Notes under the pieces: model-generated | Database searches by the model: none | What the model was told of the DNA's origin: nothing | The model's input: only the letters and a program-made list of their open reading frames with translations | Shown: one piece after another, positions 33,905-46,825 of the stretch | Layout: every line of letters begins with the position of its first letter | Numbering within the stretch: position 1 is the stretch's first letter | DNA from: Campylorhamphus procurvoides | Lineage: Eukaryota; Chordata; Aves; Passeriformes; Dendrocolaptidae | Direction of reading: 5' to 3' | Assembly (NCBI GenBank): GCA_013396655.1 | Contig: WBMV01000298.1 | Coordinates: 1,781,288 to 1,845,287 of the forward strand | DNA: 64,000 nt | Position numbers and translations under genes: made by a program

Positions 33905-36900
33905 AATTTTCAAGTATTCCACAAGTAACTTGCAGCTTGATTTGATACCACAAAAGTTGACTGCAAAACATGCCAGCAGCCTGTTCTGCACCATTTAAAA
34001 TGCATGATATTTTTTTCAATATTTTTGGGGTTGAAGGGATAAACTCTAATATTTTAACGTTGATTTTGAATGTCTGAATGGAACTCAAGTGTTTGTTGGA
34101 AGCAAGAGAGCAAGGGCTGTGAAGAATTCTTTTACAAAACCCAAGCGTCAATGAAAATAATGGTTGTGTCAATATTTCCATTTATATTTCTAATTTATTC
34201 TGTCTATAAACATAATCCAGGAAAAGCAGACAAAAATCATGTTCTTCTCACATTAGAATTCCAGTTCATAGTTGTGATTATTCTGTATCAACATGAAATT
34301 AAGATGAGAAAGTTGAGACCAATCATGCAGATAAAATTTGGACCTATTCTAGGTAGAATATCATTAATGGTAGCTAGGTGGAGGTAAGGAGATAAATTCA
34401 TTTGAAAAGAATTAATTTTTAGTGACAAGGAAGCAGTGTTATACTACATGTGTTCATATTTAAATTCCTAATTGGCAATAATAACCTGGAAGCACTCTTT
34501 GCCATTACTGAAATCTTTTTGGCATATCTTGATTTCTAATATTTGGCTTTAATTGGTTGTTTCTCTATCTTTTTAACTCTAATTTTGTGAAGGAACATTT
34601 TCTCTAATGCTGCTAAAGTCGTACACTAAAGCCTCACTCACAGCAGAGTCCTTGGACAGGAACTGATGACAGTAGTCACACAGAGGTGTATGTATTTACA
34701 GCCTTGCACAAAACAATGAAAATTGACTGGGATACATATCCTCCGCAGAGAGAAGAGAGGGAGTGAAAAATGAACTGCTTAAGAAAACAAAAGGCGCGGG
34801 TACAAAGGCAAGAATGAAATGGGGAACATCTCCATCTGGCCAGAAAAGCCAAAGAAGAATATCCTCCTCCAATTTGACTATATGCTTCAAGAAGTTTGGA
34901 TTTAAGGTGCAGAGAGCATTGAAAGAGCTGTTTGACAAAACTGGGGGCTGTACAATGAAAAAGGGCAAGCTTTTCTCCCTGCTCTTCACCTGAGTTACGT
35001 GATATACCTTTACCACACTCCTCCCTGGTCAAAAATCTGGCTCTGTGGAAGGTGGGCTGGACCATTGACTTCTAGGCAGCCAGGATTTCTCTGTCTGAGC
35101 TTCTGCTTCCCTTCTCAGATTTTTTCTTTTATTGCCTGTAGATTTCAACCTGATCCAGGCACCTACCTGAGGTGGTGCTGCACCATAGGGCTGGCACTGG
35201 CCATCTCTTGCTCCCTGGGCTGTAATTTGGGGTGTGTTGCCTGTCAAGTCCTTGCAATGAAGTGATCTAACACAAGGACCTCTGAAGGAGCCCTGAGGCT
35301 TTCCTGTAATATTAATTCTAAAACCACCTCATATATGGATAAACTTTAAAAACAAACAAAAAAACAGAAAAGCCATTTCCTTGGTTCTGGTTGAATCCTG
35401 CTTCCCGAAGGTGACAGAACATGTGAAAGAGCCAGCAACACATGAGAAAAATATCCTCAGGAGGAAGAGAAATCTCACTTAAAAGCTTTGCATTCAGCAA
35501 GTTGCTGCTTAGTTCCTGTGTGAACAATTAATCTTAAAACAAATATTTGGCGAAGCGGGATTGAGCTCCGGGAGGTTTCATAGCTAACTAAGTTTGAATG
35601 AAAACACACACTGCCTGACTTCTTCATGACAGTTTTTCTTTCTCATTCTCTCCATAAAAATAACAAAGAAAAAGTATCTGTTACAATGACCCAGGTTTTG
35701 CCATTCAAACCTCTCTAATTACAAGCTTTCCCTCTGAGACCATTTACAATAGGGTATATAATGCATGGCTGTGTTACACCCTACTGCTCTTTGAATTCAG
35801 TATAACTGGTTATTACTATGTTAAAATGTAGTGGTCTGGTTCAAAGGCTTTTCTATAAATAAATATCTTCCTTGCTGAGCAGATGACTATCCCTACCAGC
35901 AGCTCCTGTGTTAACAGCTCTCTGGTTTTTAGCTCTTCAGCTGGGCATGGCTTGGAGCTGCTTTGAGAAGTCTGTGAATAGCTGGCAGCTGCAAGGTCTT
36001 GCAAAACCTGATTAGGATCAGACTGGAAATCAATAATGTTATTACACTGCTGATTCTTATTCTGGTTAGTATTTAATGGGTGTATTTTTAATTTCCTGTT
36101 ATCTACATTTCCTGAATTATATTTATTATTACATAGAGGAGCTCAGGGGGCAACTACTCTGCTTAGGACACAAAGGTTATATGCTATCTTTGAGCTGTCA
36201 CGAATGCCCTGTCCAAATCAACAGAGAAACCTATAGGTAGTACCTGCAGGCTACAGGAAGCCTAAGGTAGTGCCTCAATACTGGGTGGGTGCCATCATAT
36301 CTTGGCTGTATTCTGGAAAATGCTGCATGTATGTATATCTAGTCCCTGGATGATGGCAAAAACCAAAGGCAGAGAATATATAAAGCACCTGAAAATGCTG
36401 CAGTACTTTGCTGTGCCCCTGCAGTCAGTAGAACCCTCTGTTTCGCCTGCTTGTTGCCCGTTCCACCTGGAGCAAGAGCTCAGACACCCTGAGAGACTTT
36501 TCCAGTGAAGGATGAGTGCTGCCTCCCTTTGCCTGACTGAAACCATGCCCCATCTGAGCCTCCTGGGCCATCTTTGGATAAAACATGATTAGTGCCCCTC
36601 CACTACCAAAGAAACAAAAATCCCCCTAACTGAACAAGTTGATCACAACAATCTATATAGACTGTGGCATCTTTAGAGATGAGGCTTGCTTGTGCTATGT
36701 GTATAAACTAATGGAATGGACTTGTGATTACTGTAGGCTGTCTGGCTCTACAGTAGGACAAATAATAAAGGGATATAAAAGTATAAACAATGTGGCACTG
36801 TTGGCCAACACTGCTTTCCATTTCATTGCAAAAGAAAAAAAACAATGTAATTTCTCTTTCAAGTGCTAATTAGCAGTAATCATTTCATGAGTCCAAAAAT

Positions 36901-39900
36901 CATAAGCTAGCTTTTCACAAGAGTATAAGTATTGAGTTATTCTCAAAAAAAAAAAAAAAGAGAGGAAAAAAAGGCAGTACATTATTTGGTGTTTGGTTTG
37001 GGGTTTTCGGGTTTGTATCTTAATTTTCAGGCTTTATATTTTCAAGATTTTTTCTGCAATGATGAGGAGACGGAAGAAGTACCCAACATTTTTTTCTCAT
37101 AATTGCATAACTCCAAAGGCTGACTCTTTATTGAAGCATAAAATATTACATTTAAATGAGGAGAAAGAGAAGCCACATTGTAGTCAGGGAAAGAATACAG
37201 TACTGCCAGCTGCATGAAATCAAAACTCATGAAGCATATCCTAAGAAATCATGGGATTGCTTTAAGATTTCATGAGAAGCAAAATATTTTTTTTCTTTTT
37301 TGATTGCCTAAAGGTTTCTGTAGTCACTTCAAGAACACTCTCAAGTGTTCTTCCAATATCATGGAAGCTGGCAATTTACCTCATTTTAATGAGGCACACT
37401 TCCAGTAGAGGGTGATTATTGAAAAACATTGAGTATCGGAAAAATTAGTGACACTGAGATCACTATGATTTGGTGGCCTCAAGCTGCTCGCTCTAGACCT
37501 CTTTTCTCATAAGTCATACTATCTTTCAAGTTGTTATGAAAGAATATCATGGCAAGGAACCTTAAAAAAACAAGTTATTGCTTCAAAGGATGCTAAGAAA
37601 AAACATATATCACAAGTCTTCAGTGAGCGAGACAGAAACTGTGAAATTGACACTAGAGTTCAATGAAAGAGGCAAAAACACAGTGGGTTTTTTATTTCTT
37701 ATTGTTGAAATTTGAGTACAGTTCTGTGTATTTCTTTTTCAGATTTTAACAGACTGGGGTTTTTTTAAATGCCAAGTAGAAGCTTCTAGCTAGTGACATC
37801 AACTTCTAACACAGTAACTACTGTATTTATCTCCAGTTTATAGTGTTCCACTAACGCTGCATGAACTACTACGGGGAGAGCAGCTTCCAAGGAACAGGAG
37901 GTTTTAGTTGCCTCTAAATTACTGGAAATGTTGTGCTTATATGCCATAATGAAAGGGTGCACATACAGGAGATGTTTCAGCAACTGCAATCTGCTGCAAT
38001 TATAGCAGATACGGCTACACCAGGCGACCAATTTAAGTGAACGGCATTCAAAACACATAGCCAGAGAGTCCATGGGGAATTTCAACTCTTTTCTTCTTTA
38101 AGGACTAGTTTTCCCAGACATCCATGGCCCTGTCCCTCTTCTCTGGCATTTCTTTTTGATCTTGGTGAACCTGTTCCGGCCTATGGATGAAATTTGAAAC
38201 TAAGATCTTGATCACTTGTGGTCACTGAAAATCACAGGGCATTTACAGTAAGAGCAGGCTTCCAGCACCAGTGTCATGGACACATATCACTGGGAATAGC
38301 AGCCTTTTTGGGGTTCTTGTGGGAGACCCCTTGGGTCAGGGCTCTCTAGGCTGCCTCTGCTCCATGCTACAGCCTTACAGACCTGGCACGGAGGGAAGGG
38401 AGTCTCAGCCACCCACCCACCTGCCTGGGGAAGCTCAGCTGTGCATGGGCCATGTGAATTTGACACAATTATTGAAAAAAAGTTATTTTGGTGCAAATGT
38501 ACAGTGTGTGCTCACGGCCACTAACATTTCCAATTCTGCAGCAAGGAAGGGACCTCCAGTGCTTACAAAGTCCTTAAAGCAACTTTAATTTCAATGACTT
38601 CAACCAGATCCTGTATTCAAAACATGTCATGATAGTTTGTGACTATACTACCAGCAGAATACTTTTTCCAGTATTGCCATTGCCTGAAAGTTTGTTTATG
38701 TTTGAATATGACAGTGTTTTTGAAAAGTGATTTTGAGATTGTTTTATTTTTTTTTCAGTTCTAAAAATTAGGTGTGATGTTCTATTTTTTTCTGTTGATT
38801 TTACCTATTTTTGCTTTATGCATGAATAATAATAACACACTCAGACCACTCTGAATTGAGGAACACCTAGAAAAGTGGACCTTTCGACACAGAAAACTTC
38901 TAAAATTTGTAACTTCATAGTGTAATCATAACCATCCTTAGTTTTGGATATTTTTAATATACTATTCTGCTATACATAACAAAATAATTTTCAAATCAAT
39001 TACAAGAAGCTGTCTTATTTGTCCATCAAAGTATATAGGAACAGAAGACAAATTTTATGCTCAAAAACATTGTCTTGTTTCAAAATATGAATGAGGAAAA
39101 AATAATAAAGAAAACCTTGAAGAAACATATGTTTTGACAGATATCTACACATAATTCAGAAATACTTGACAGCATCTTGTTCAAATTTTCAGAAATGTCT
39201 CTGGATGGGATCAGATTTAAAGAATTTTTAGTCCCCAAAGTGAATTGTTTTTCCAGAATGTTATCAGGATATGAACAAAGGGATTATTATAGCAGTCACT
39301 GTCAATAATAAAAATTTAATGCATATTGGTCTCTTGGGGGAAAAAGTTATATACTACAAAATTTCCTACTGCATTTAACAGGTGCAAGGAAAGTGCTTCA
39401 GTATTATATAATTCTCATTCCTTCCTCAGGACTGCAAATATTTTTCCTTATTTTCTCTGTTTGTTCTTTTATTACAGGATTATATTTTCCTTGCTGGAAT
39501 TTTCTGCTTATATGGTGATGTGCAAGCCAGGATTTTCTTGGCTGTCACCAAACTATTTCATTTCTTGTTGAAGAAATGCAGAACAAAGAGCGGTTAGAGG
39601 TTGGTGTTGCTTCTCTTGTGAATTTGTCTCTCTTCAATGCTGTGATATCTGAACAATAGAGTTTTCCTACTTTGAATTATGCTGCTTGAGAGGTACACAG
39701 TTTCTAGGTAAACTTAGCCGTATTACTTTGGGTTTTCTTTTCCTCTTCTGAATAAAAATTAGTTTCAGTAAGATCAAAGACAACTTCGGCAGCTCAGGGA
39801 AAAAGGCAGCACTCCCCTTTTATTTTCTCCTCTGTTTATTTTGCTGCCAGTTCTCTCTGAAAATGGCCCTTTCTGCCAAGGCTACAATTTTCCTAAACGA

Positions 39901-40633
39901 ATTAGTAATGCTCTGTCTTGTTCACTTGCACAAGTGGAAAATGAAAGACGGGAAATACAGAAAAGACAGTAAGGGATGAAAACCATGACAGTATCAAGAA
40001 AAATGTGAAGTGTAGCTGAGGTATATACCATACACACTTCAACCCTTCAGCAGCAGGTTGGCCTTTGAAAATCCTCCTGAAGAAGTGCCAGACCCTCAGA
40101 CTCTCTTGACAGCCACCCTTGCGGTCCTTCAGCTCGATTTGGGGGATCTTGAAGAATGAGTTTCACTAACTGCAGTGTTGCAAATGCGCTATGTCAGGCT
40201 GGAGAGGGATGAATAAGGCCTTGCAGGTGCCATCCTGCTTTGTGAGAGCAGAACAGGGTTCAAGTGTCACATATGCTTCTGCCTCTATTCCCTAGCAGGA
40301 TGGTGAAGTAGCTGAACTTGCTTCTGAGGGCTTGTTGCCAGCTCACATTTTGTGTACCTCGCTGAGACTTCTGAGACCCACAAAAGCTTGGACCACTTCA
40401 GTCAGGTCATCATCTTTCAGCCTGCTGCTAGTCTGGAAATAATAAATTAAATGTGGCTAAATATGGGATTCTATGACAACAGAGGACAGGAATCCATCAG
40501 AATCCTTTGCAGGCTTAAAAATATGCCAGTAGCTACTGAGGACTGCAGAAAGAGCTCGTCACTTTTTAAATCCTAAAAGCCTGCCATATGGCCAGCATAA
40601 ACTACAGGCTTCCTCTGTGTGGTAACTAGCTGA
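33905..40633. other. unassigned non-coding sequence
   Basis: About 6.7 kb with no recognised exon or mobile element. GC-richer patches lie at 35030-35270 and 38270-38560. An A(15) run is at 36945-36959. Overlapping frames at 34676-35065 (129 and 106 codons, minus) and 34763-34993 (plus) occupy the same DNA on both strands, and none resembles a known protein. Confidence 0.5.
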
Positions 40634-40812
40634 AAATCACAGACTCATACAAAAAATGCAAGGTGGGGTAGTCCAGCCTCCCACTCCCCGCAGGAAATTT
40701 TTCAGGGCCATACTTAGTCCAGTTTTGAAAATCCTCAGGGATGGAGACAACAGAGCCTCTCCGGGCAGACTGCCACATTCTTTGACCACCCTCGTGGTGA
40801 GGAATACGTTGT
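40634..40812 (-). mobile_element. CR1 LINE 3'-end fragment
   Basis: The plus strand reads AATCACAGACTCATAC, then GTCCAGCCTCCCACTCCCCG, CAGGGCCATACTTAGTCCAG, CTCAGGGATGGAGACAACAG, GCCTCTCCGGGCAGACTGCC and TTTGACCACCCTCGTGGTGA. This is the reverse complement of a CR1 3' UTR of the subtype carrying 'AGGGCCATACTTAGTCCAGTTTTGAA'. The 3' terminus is at the left. About 180 bases remain, clearly diverged. Confidence 0.88.
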
Positions 40813-41230
40813 CAGGATTGTTTAATAGCTGAAAAATGTATTTCTTAACTAGAGAACTTTTCTGTAAAATGCCTTCTTTGGGGTGCGATATTTTCGCAGA
40901 AAATGGCAGTCTCAGGAAAAGAGTTTATTTAAAGACTATAAAAAAACTGGTTTTAATCCAGTGGAGGTCTCCCAGGAATAAATCTTAAATGGCTTGACAT
41001 TTCCATTTTTTTCTAGGCATCAAGTTTTTTGGTCATGCTACATCACCTATGATGAAATTCTTATCGTAGACTCATTTTCCTTATTTTAGGGGAAGAAAGC
41101 TGTTTCTGACACCAGAGGAGCAGTTCACAGATGGAAATGGGACTGTAGAAAACACTGTGTTAACAAATCTCATGTGAATTTCTGGCACCACTCTGAATTC
41201 AACTACTTTGGTTGTTGACCTATACGTGTA
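40813..41230. other. unassigned non-coding sequence
   Basis: AT-rich spacer between a CR1 fragment and a microsatellite; nothing recognised. Confidence 0.6.
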
Positions 41231-41415
41231 AGCATGTATGTGCATAAATACACATACATACATGGATGTACATATTCACATCCATATGCACATCTACGTA
41301 TCCATGTGTACATCCATATGCACATCCTTATATCCATAGATGCACATGCTCACATTCACATGCATGCATGCATATATGTATACATACATATATATATGTA
41401 TATAGTGCATACATA
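41231..41415. repeat. degenerate alternating purine-pyrimidine microsatellite
   Basis: Built from CATA, TGCA, ACAT and CCAT words. A 17-base word ACATCCATATGCACATC recurs exactly at 41278-41294 and 41310-41326 (period 32). The right part becomes (GCAT)n and (ATAC/TA)n. Frames over it encode His/Tyr/Ile-rich repeats that are products of the repeat, not proteins. Confidence 0.85.
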
Positions 41416-41902
41416 AGGGAAAACACACATGTATATAAAATCCTAAAGTGCCTCTTTTGAGAAAAGAAACAATAAAATTTGCAGCTGGCTGTGGGTAGAA
41501 GCTGTTTCCTGACCTTTAGCATTCTTTTCCCTACAGTCTAGTCATTTGACTAGATGCAATGATACAGTCAATGGGCTAACACCTTTAATAAGCTGTACCA
41601 GAATAAATGAGCTTGAAGCTCCAATAGGTCTGTCAGCACACATTACAGCTTATTCTGGAGAGTAAAGGCACTGTGAGGTGGACTCTGAGACTACCAAAAC
41701 CGCAGCCTGTGTCACCTACCTGCCACAAGACAGGGTAGGAGACGCTGCCAGGCAGAAGATGAAGTGCCTAGACACACAGTGCTCCACAGATCAAGGTGAG
41801 CTGTCTCCTTCACATCAACGTGAGAGCTGTGGAGATGCTTTTAGGATGAATAACCTTGGCAGGAAAATTGTCAGCCAGATGAAATGTACTCATAGATACT
41901 TT
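41416..41902. other. unassigned non-coding sequence left of a CR1
   Basis: An open plus frame starts at 41678 and runs into the CR1, but the part left of about 41903 does not match CR1 ORF2 and I do not recognise it. It is therefore flanking DNA, with the CR1 5'-truncated here. Confidence 0.55.
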
Positions 41903-42511
41903 GGATGGCCAAGAAGGCCTAGGGCATCCTGGTTTGTATCAAAAACAGTGTGGCCAAAAGGACTAGGGACTTGGTCATTCCCCTGTACTCAGCATCAGTG
42001 AAGTTGCATCTCAAACCTGTGTTCAGTTTTGGACCCCTCACTTCAAGAAGGACATTAAAGCATTGGAGCACACCCAGAGGAGGGCAACAGAGCTTGGGAA
42101 GGGTCAAACGAGTAAGTCATATGAGGAGCAGCTGAGGGAGCTGGGAGTGTTTAGCCTGGAGAAAAGGAGGCTCAGGGGAGACCTTAACACTCTCTACAAC
42201 TACCTGAAAGGTAGCCAGGTGGGGGTTGGCCTCTTGTCCCGGGCAGCTAGTGACAGGGGAAGAGGAAATACCCTCCAGCTGTGGCAGGGGAAGTTCAGGC
42301 TGGACATCAGAAAAAATTTCTTCACTAAGAGGATGGTTAAGCATTGGAACAGTCTGCCCAGGGAAGTGGTTTCACCATCCCTAGAAATGTTCAAGAAATG
42401 ACTGGATGAGGTACTTATTGCTGTGGTTTAGTTGGCATGGTGGTGTTTGGCCAAAGGTTTCACTCAATGGTCTTGGAGGTCTTTCCCAACCTTAATGATT
42501 CTATGATTCTA
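41903..42511 (+). mobile_element. CR1 LINE, 5'-truncated 3' part
   Basis: Starts at ATGGCCAAGAAGGCCTAGGG and CATCCTGG, then GTGTTCAGTTTTGGACCCCT, CAAGAAGGACATTAAAGCAT, GAGGAGCAGCTGAGGGAGCT, GTTTAGCCTGGAGAAAAGGA, the end of ORF2, and the 3' UTR ending GGTCTTGGAGGTCTTTCCCA ... AATGATTCTATGATTCTA. These are the landmark blocks of a CR1 3' end with its ATGATTCT octamers. About 609 bases remain, which is typical truncation. It is the best preserved CR1 in the window and plausibly the youngest. No target duplication is expected for CR1 and none was seen. Confidence 0.93.
42063..42401 (+). pseudogene. CR1 ORF2 C-terminal remnant
   Basis: A 112-codon frame carries the C-terminal part of CR1 ORF2. 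It reads [40 protein letters not shown]-like [20 protein letters not shown], then [17 protein letters not shown]. This lies beyond the reverse transcriptase catalytic core, in the conserved tail of the protein. It ends at TGA in FKK-stop-LDE, where the family usually continues FKKRLD; a CGA to TGA change at a CpG explains the stop. The element lacks the endonuclease and RT, so no autonomous activity is possible. Confidence 0.85.
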
Positions 42512-45500
42512 CATTAGAAGAGCCACACAATAATTAGAGGTGTGAGTGTGATGACTTTGTGCAAGTACACATGGATAATAAAGACATCTCTGGTGTCATG
42601 ACGAACTTGGAGATGTGTGGTGGCATGAGAAGTTATAAATAAGGGGATGGGATTGAAAACAGAATGACATTGGTCTGAAAAGGCTCCTTATGCTGGGCAC
42701 TGCCACTGAGGCAGCTGCCATCACCTTCCGCCACCACTCATCTCCTCTCTTCCATTGGCCCACAGTGTCAGCAGCATGTTTTGGGATTTGTCCACTGTGG
42801 GCTGAGAAACAAACTGGCCTGAGTAAAAATGTGCTTTTCTTTTTTTGGCTGGGCTGTCTTGACTGATTTGCCCATATGGCCCATCTGGTGAGCCACACAA
42901 GTAGTTGTGCTGGCAGTGGTGGCAGAGAAGCATGAAGTAGTGGGGACAGAGTCTGTGTGGGCCAATCCTGCACACACATACATGCACATTTGGCTCTCCA
43001 GCTGGTCCTTGAGGAAAGGTGAATAGTATCCTGCAGAGTGGTCTGGGGAGAGCAGTTCTGTGCTGGAAGGATGGACATGGGCATATAGGTGCCGCTTCCA
43101 TACTTTCTTCTCTTCTCTTATTTGTGCTTAAGCTTCTTTGAGCTCCCTGATCACCAGCCTGAAACTACAACCTCTTCTTTATTGAAGAACAATAAAAATA
43201 ACATCACCATTTCCCAAGAAGACTCATGGCAATTGTATGTCCATCTGATAAACAAAGGTGCATGCATATTTTCTCTACATGTCTTTTCATTGTTTCAGCC
43301 AGAAAGCAAGTGTCAGAAGTGGGTGCTAGCCTGAACACACTGCCTATAACTTGATCTCAAACACTCTTAAAGTTTTCCAAATGGAAACAGGTTCTGATTT
43401 ATTGTCAGTTGAAAGCTCAGTTGGAAGTGAGACAAACTAAATTTAATTAGGACTGCTTTAATTCTTATCATTACTATCTGCTCGTTGTTTTTAAAAAAGT
43501 TTTACTAACCCACTTAAAATTCTTAATTGAACTGTCTTTATTTTTTTCATCCAGGCAAATCCTTTCATAAGGCTAATGAAACTGCATCACTTGATCTAAA
43601 TACAATCATGACTTTATTTCATATGGCATCCACTCCTACAATATCATAGTAGTCTACTGACGGTAAATTGATATTAATTTATTTTTGTGGTGTTATTTGA
43701 TAATTCTGATATACTGACATATTAAAAAAAGTTCCTCACCTCTGCCTAAAAGGTTAGACAATAACTTTCTATAAAACTTGTCACTGATGACATGAAAAAG
43801 CATTGTTACTTGTCAGAAAAGCGGCTGTAGTTTAATTTCTGTGGTTGAACATTATAATCCAAAGGCAAAATTCTATGTTTCTAATGGGAATTAAAGCTGT
43901 GTAACTAGAAGCACCAGGTGGTCCCTATCAGCAGAATCTGGACTATTGTTTTTTAGATTTATGGAGGGGTTTATGCCTATCCCAAATGTCGGCTTCTAGT
44001 AATTTCTGCTGCTATTGTTGCTTAAAGTCATCTATAAATGCAAAATGTTTCTCAGGGGGTACTTGACAGCAGTAACCTAGATAAATATTTTCATTTGCAT
44101 AAACATTGTCTTAACAATTCAGAAACTGTAGTAAATAGTCTCAAATCCCAGAAGCGAGTTAGACATTGCAAGAATTACATTGTTTTTTGAAAAAGATTGA
44201 TGTTCCGTGTTACTTCATTGGTGCCAGTCCAACACAAGAGGGTGGACTGATGAAAGAAATGTTTAACACATCCAGGGTTTGTGTTGCTTTCTTTTTTCTA
44301 GCTGTGCTAATAGCTGAATTTCCAAATGTTTTTCAAATTTTTATGTACCCTTACGCAATAAAAGATAATCTAAGTGGACAGGCACAAACAGTGGAGACCA
44401 AATGGCTTTTAAAAACAAATCCAAAAAGAAGAAACCTTTCTATTATTGTCACAAAATACTAAATAGAATAAGTTTCTGCCTACTGAGAGCACAAACACTG
44501 TATTTCACTGGAAATGGATGCCTCCAGAGCTCAGTAAGTTTGTATGTGAGTAGTTGCAATCATCTGGACTTTGCTGTATGTGCTCTTCATGGAGGAAATG
44601 CACTCCTACAAGACCTATTGCACTCAGGCTCTTCACCCATGCAATGCTACACCACAGGTTTATGCCAAAATCAACGAGGCTCCAAGCATTTCAGGCAGGC
44701 TAAAGCTAACAAAAATACACTACATATGGGGTGTGGGTTGTTTGCATTTGTTAACTGTAACTAACATCCTGTAAGACCAAACAAGAAAGAGACCTTTTCT
44801 GTACACAGACACTTTGTCTCCAAGGATTTAGCTTTGTTTCAAAAAAGCACTTGTGTGTGAACAGATCCAGAGAGGTCTTAGGTCACCTCCAAGGCAATCC
44901 CTGCTTTTTGTTTACGTGACATGAGCAGAACATTGCTCTTTGCAGCTGGACACGGCTGCCTCCGGCTCGCTGTCCAGCCTGAAGCCTTGCAGATAATGAG
45001 GCTTAAGTGAAGTAGAATTGGCTGAATACATCTCTAGTGCAGGTTCCTTGACATGCTGACTTCCAGGGTTGCCATACTAGCCTGAGAAAGAATGACATAA
45101 ATGCAAGGAGGTGAATAACCCTTACTTGGAATACTGGTGTTCTAATAGAAGAGAAATCCAGCATCCAGTCACTGACTGTGATTGCCTCTGAACAGGTATT
45201 CCAGACCTTATGCTCTGTGTATATTTTGCAGCCACAGCATGTGTGTTGAAGTAAAGCCCTTCAAGCAATTGCATTGTTGATGTCATCCGTTTATACTGAA
45301 TCTCAGCAACTAATCCTTCTAATCCTCAAACAATTATTTTATCCAATACTGTATCTGCTCAGAATTAGTTGACAATGTTTCTGTAGTTCACACTTCATTT
45401 AAATAATTATTGTCTTATTATAAGTCTTCCATATGACCAATTGATTTGATTCCATATGAACACATTTCAAATTCACTCCAAGTGTAGGTTCACAAGCACG

Positions 45501-46825
45501 TGCACACATATAGATAACCATCTGTGCACATGTCTTTTTGCGTGTTTGCATTCTAGTTTAGAACTGATTAATGGTCTTTGGTGTTCCGCTTGGGGCACTT
45601 GAAAGACAGCTTCCTTACCCGAAGGACTGATCACCCAACAAAAAACAAGTCCCTCAATAGGGGTCTCAGATTTTGCATCTGGATCCACTAGTAATTTCTA
45701 AAAAACCATGGAATATTTCATTATTGTTGGGGGTTCTTCTGTATTCTGTCACTGAACACAAACTGGGATAAATCAGGGACCTTCAGAAGTTAGAGGTGTC
45801 TTGACTCTTGGTACTGAGCAGATGTTCATTAGTTAGTGTCTATCATTTGTGATGTCCATCCAATTAAGTGGATGACTACTGACCTAAATATCCTACAGTC
45901 CCTTTTGGAGGAGTTGCTTCTCTATGTTTCCTCTCCTTGTGTGTGAGTGTGGAAGTTCCTGCCTTTGACTGCAGAAACTCCTCCCAATTATGATTTAACT
46001 GGTTTGAAACTGCAGCTTGTGACTTAGCTGCCGAACTTGCACCCAGACATGATCATGTAGGTTCCCTCAAAGCTGTCAGACTTTCAGGTTTCTCAGTTTT
46101 AACTGAGCTTTGCCCACTGACTAAACATTTCAGGCAAGGTAATCATGGCTTAGTCTAAGTATTCAGTGATTACTGCAGGATTTTCCAAGATTGACTGTGC
46201 AGGCACTATAAGTTCATATCTATATGAAATGCTAGGAAATAGCTGAACTGCCATTATGATCTTTAACCCTGTTTTTGACACTGTCTTCCAGCTGGTGATG
46301 GAGCTCAGGCCCAGTTGAAAAGTTATGCTAGTACAACTTTGTGATGACAACAGTGCCAAGTAAGCTTCAAGGGGTGTAATGCATCTTTCACAGAGTAATC
46401 TCCATTAAGTTTAATTTCCTGCATCATCATATTGTAAAGAAAGAGGAATATACTTATTCACAAATTGCTTTGTGAATAAGACTCTGAGTGCAGATGCACT
46501 GAATTACACTCATTTGATTGCTAAAGCTCAGCAGACGGAGAAGGCATTTAATCACTCTTAAAAAATATTTTACTGGGTTTTATTTTGTATAGTACTCCTT
46601 TAAGGTATCTGAAATACTATACAGTGTAAATTAATAAAATAAATATTAAAACAGAATTAGCATAGGTGAGGCAAGAAAATCTATCATTAACTACAGAAAA
46701 GGAAAAAAGAAAGGATGAGTTGTTTCAAAAACAGAAGCAGGGATTAAGGCCAAGGAAATTTGTGCACTGAGGTTTTAAAAGTTAAATAATACTCTGCCTC
46801 TCTGTCTAAATCTAAGCATCTGTGC
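42512..46825. other. unassigned non-coding sequence
   Basis: Directly right of the CR1, 42512-43100 is GC-richer and holds a 162-codon minus-strand frame without recognisable domains, overlapped by two others; chance is likely. The rest is AT-rich. 43800-44160 contains an ATTTGCATAAAC octamer-like word and could be a conserved non-coding element, but that cannot be judged from one sequence. Confidence 0.5.
44945..44978. repeat. GC-rich hairpin
   Basis: GCTGGACA at 44945-44952 is perfectly complementary to TGTCCAGC at 44971-44978. The 18-base loop contains several CpGs, unusual in this CpG-poor window. Confidence 0.6.

Noticed and set aside
33528..34181. Long frames of 141-217 codons around the gap
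   Set aside because: They exist only because N is read as open codons; the visible parts translate simple repeat.
36340..36440. Third copy of the 28.4/30.6 kb repeat, suggested by an IFRCF peptide on the minus strand
   Set aside because: DNA agreement is limited to about 20 of 28 bases around AAAGCACCTGAAAATGC; too weak to call homologous.
41234..41522. His/Tyr/Ile-rich frames near 41.3 kb
   Set aside because: Direct translation of the CATA/TGCA microsatellite.
42596..43084. 162-codon minus-strand frame as a gene
   Set aside because: Two other frames overlap it, composition is Ser/Pro/Cys-rich without domains, and nothing supports transcription.
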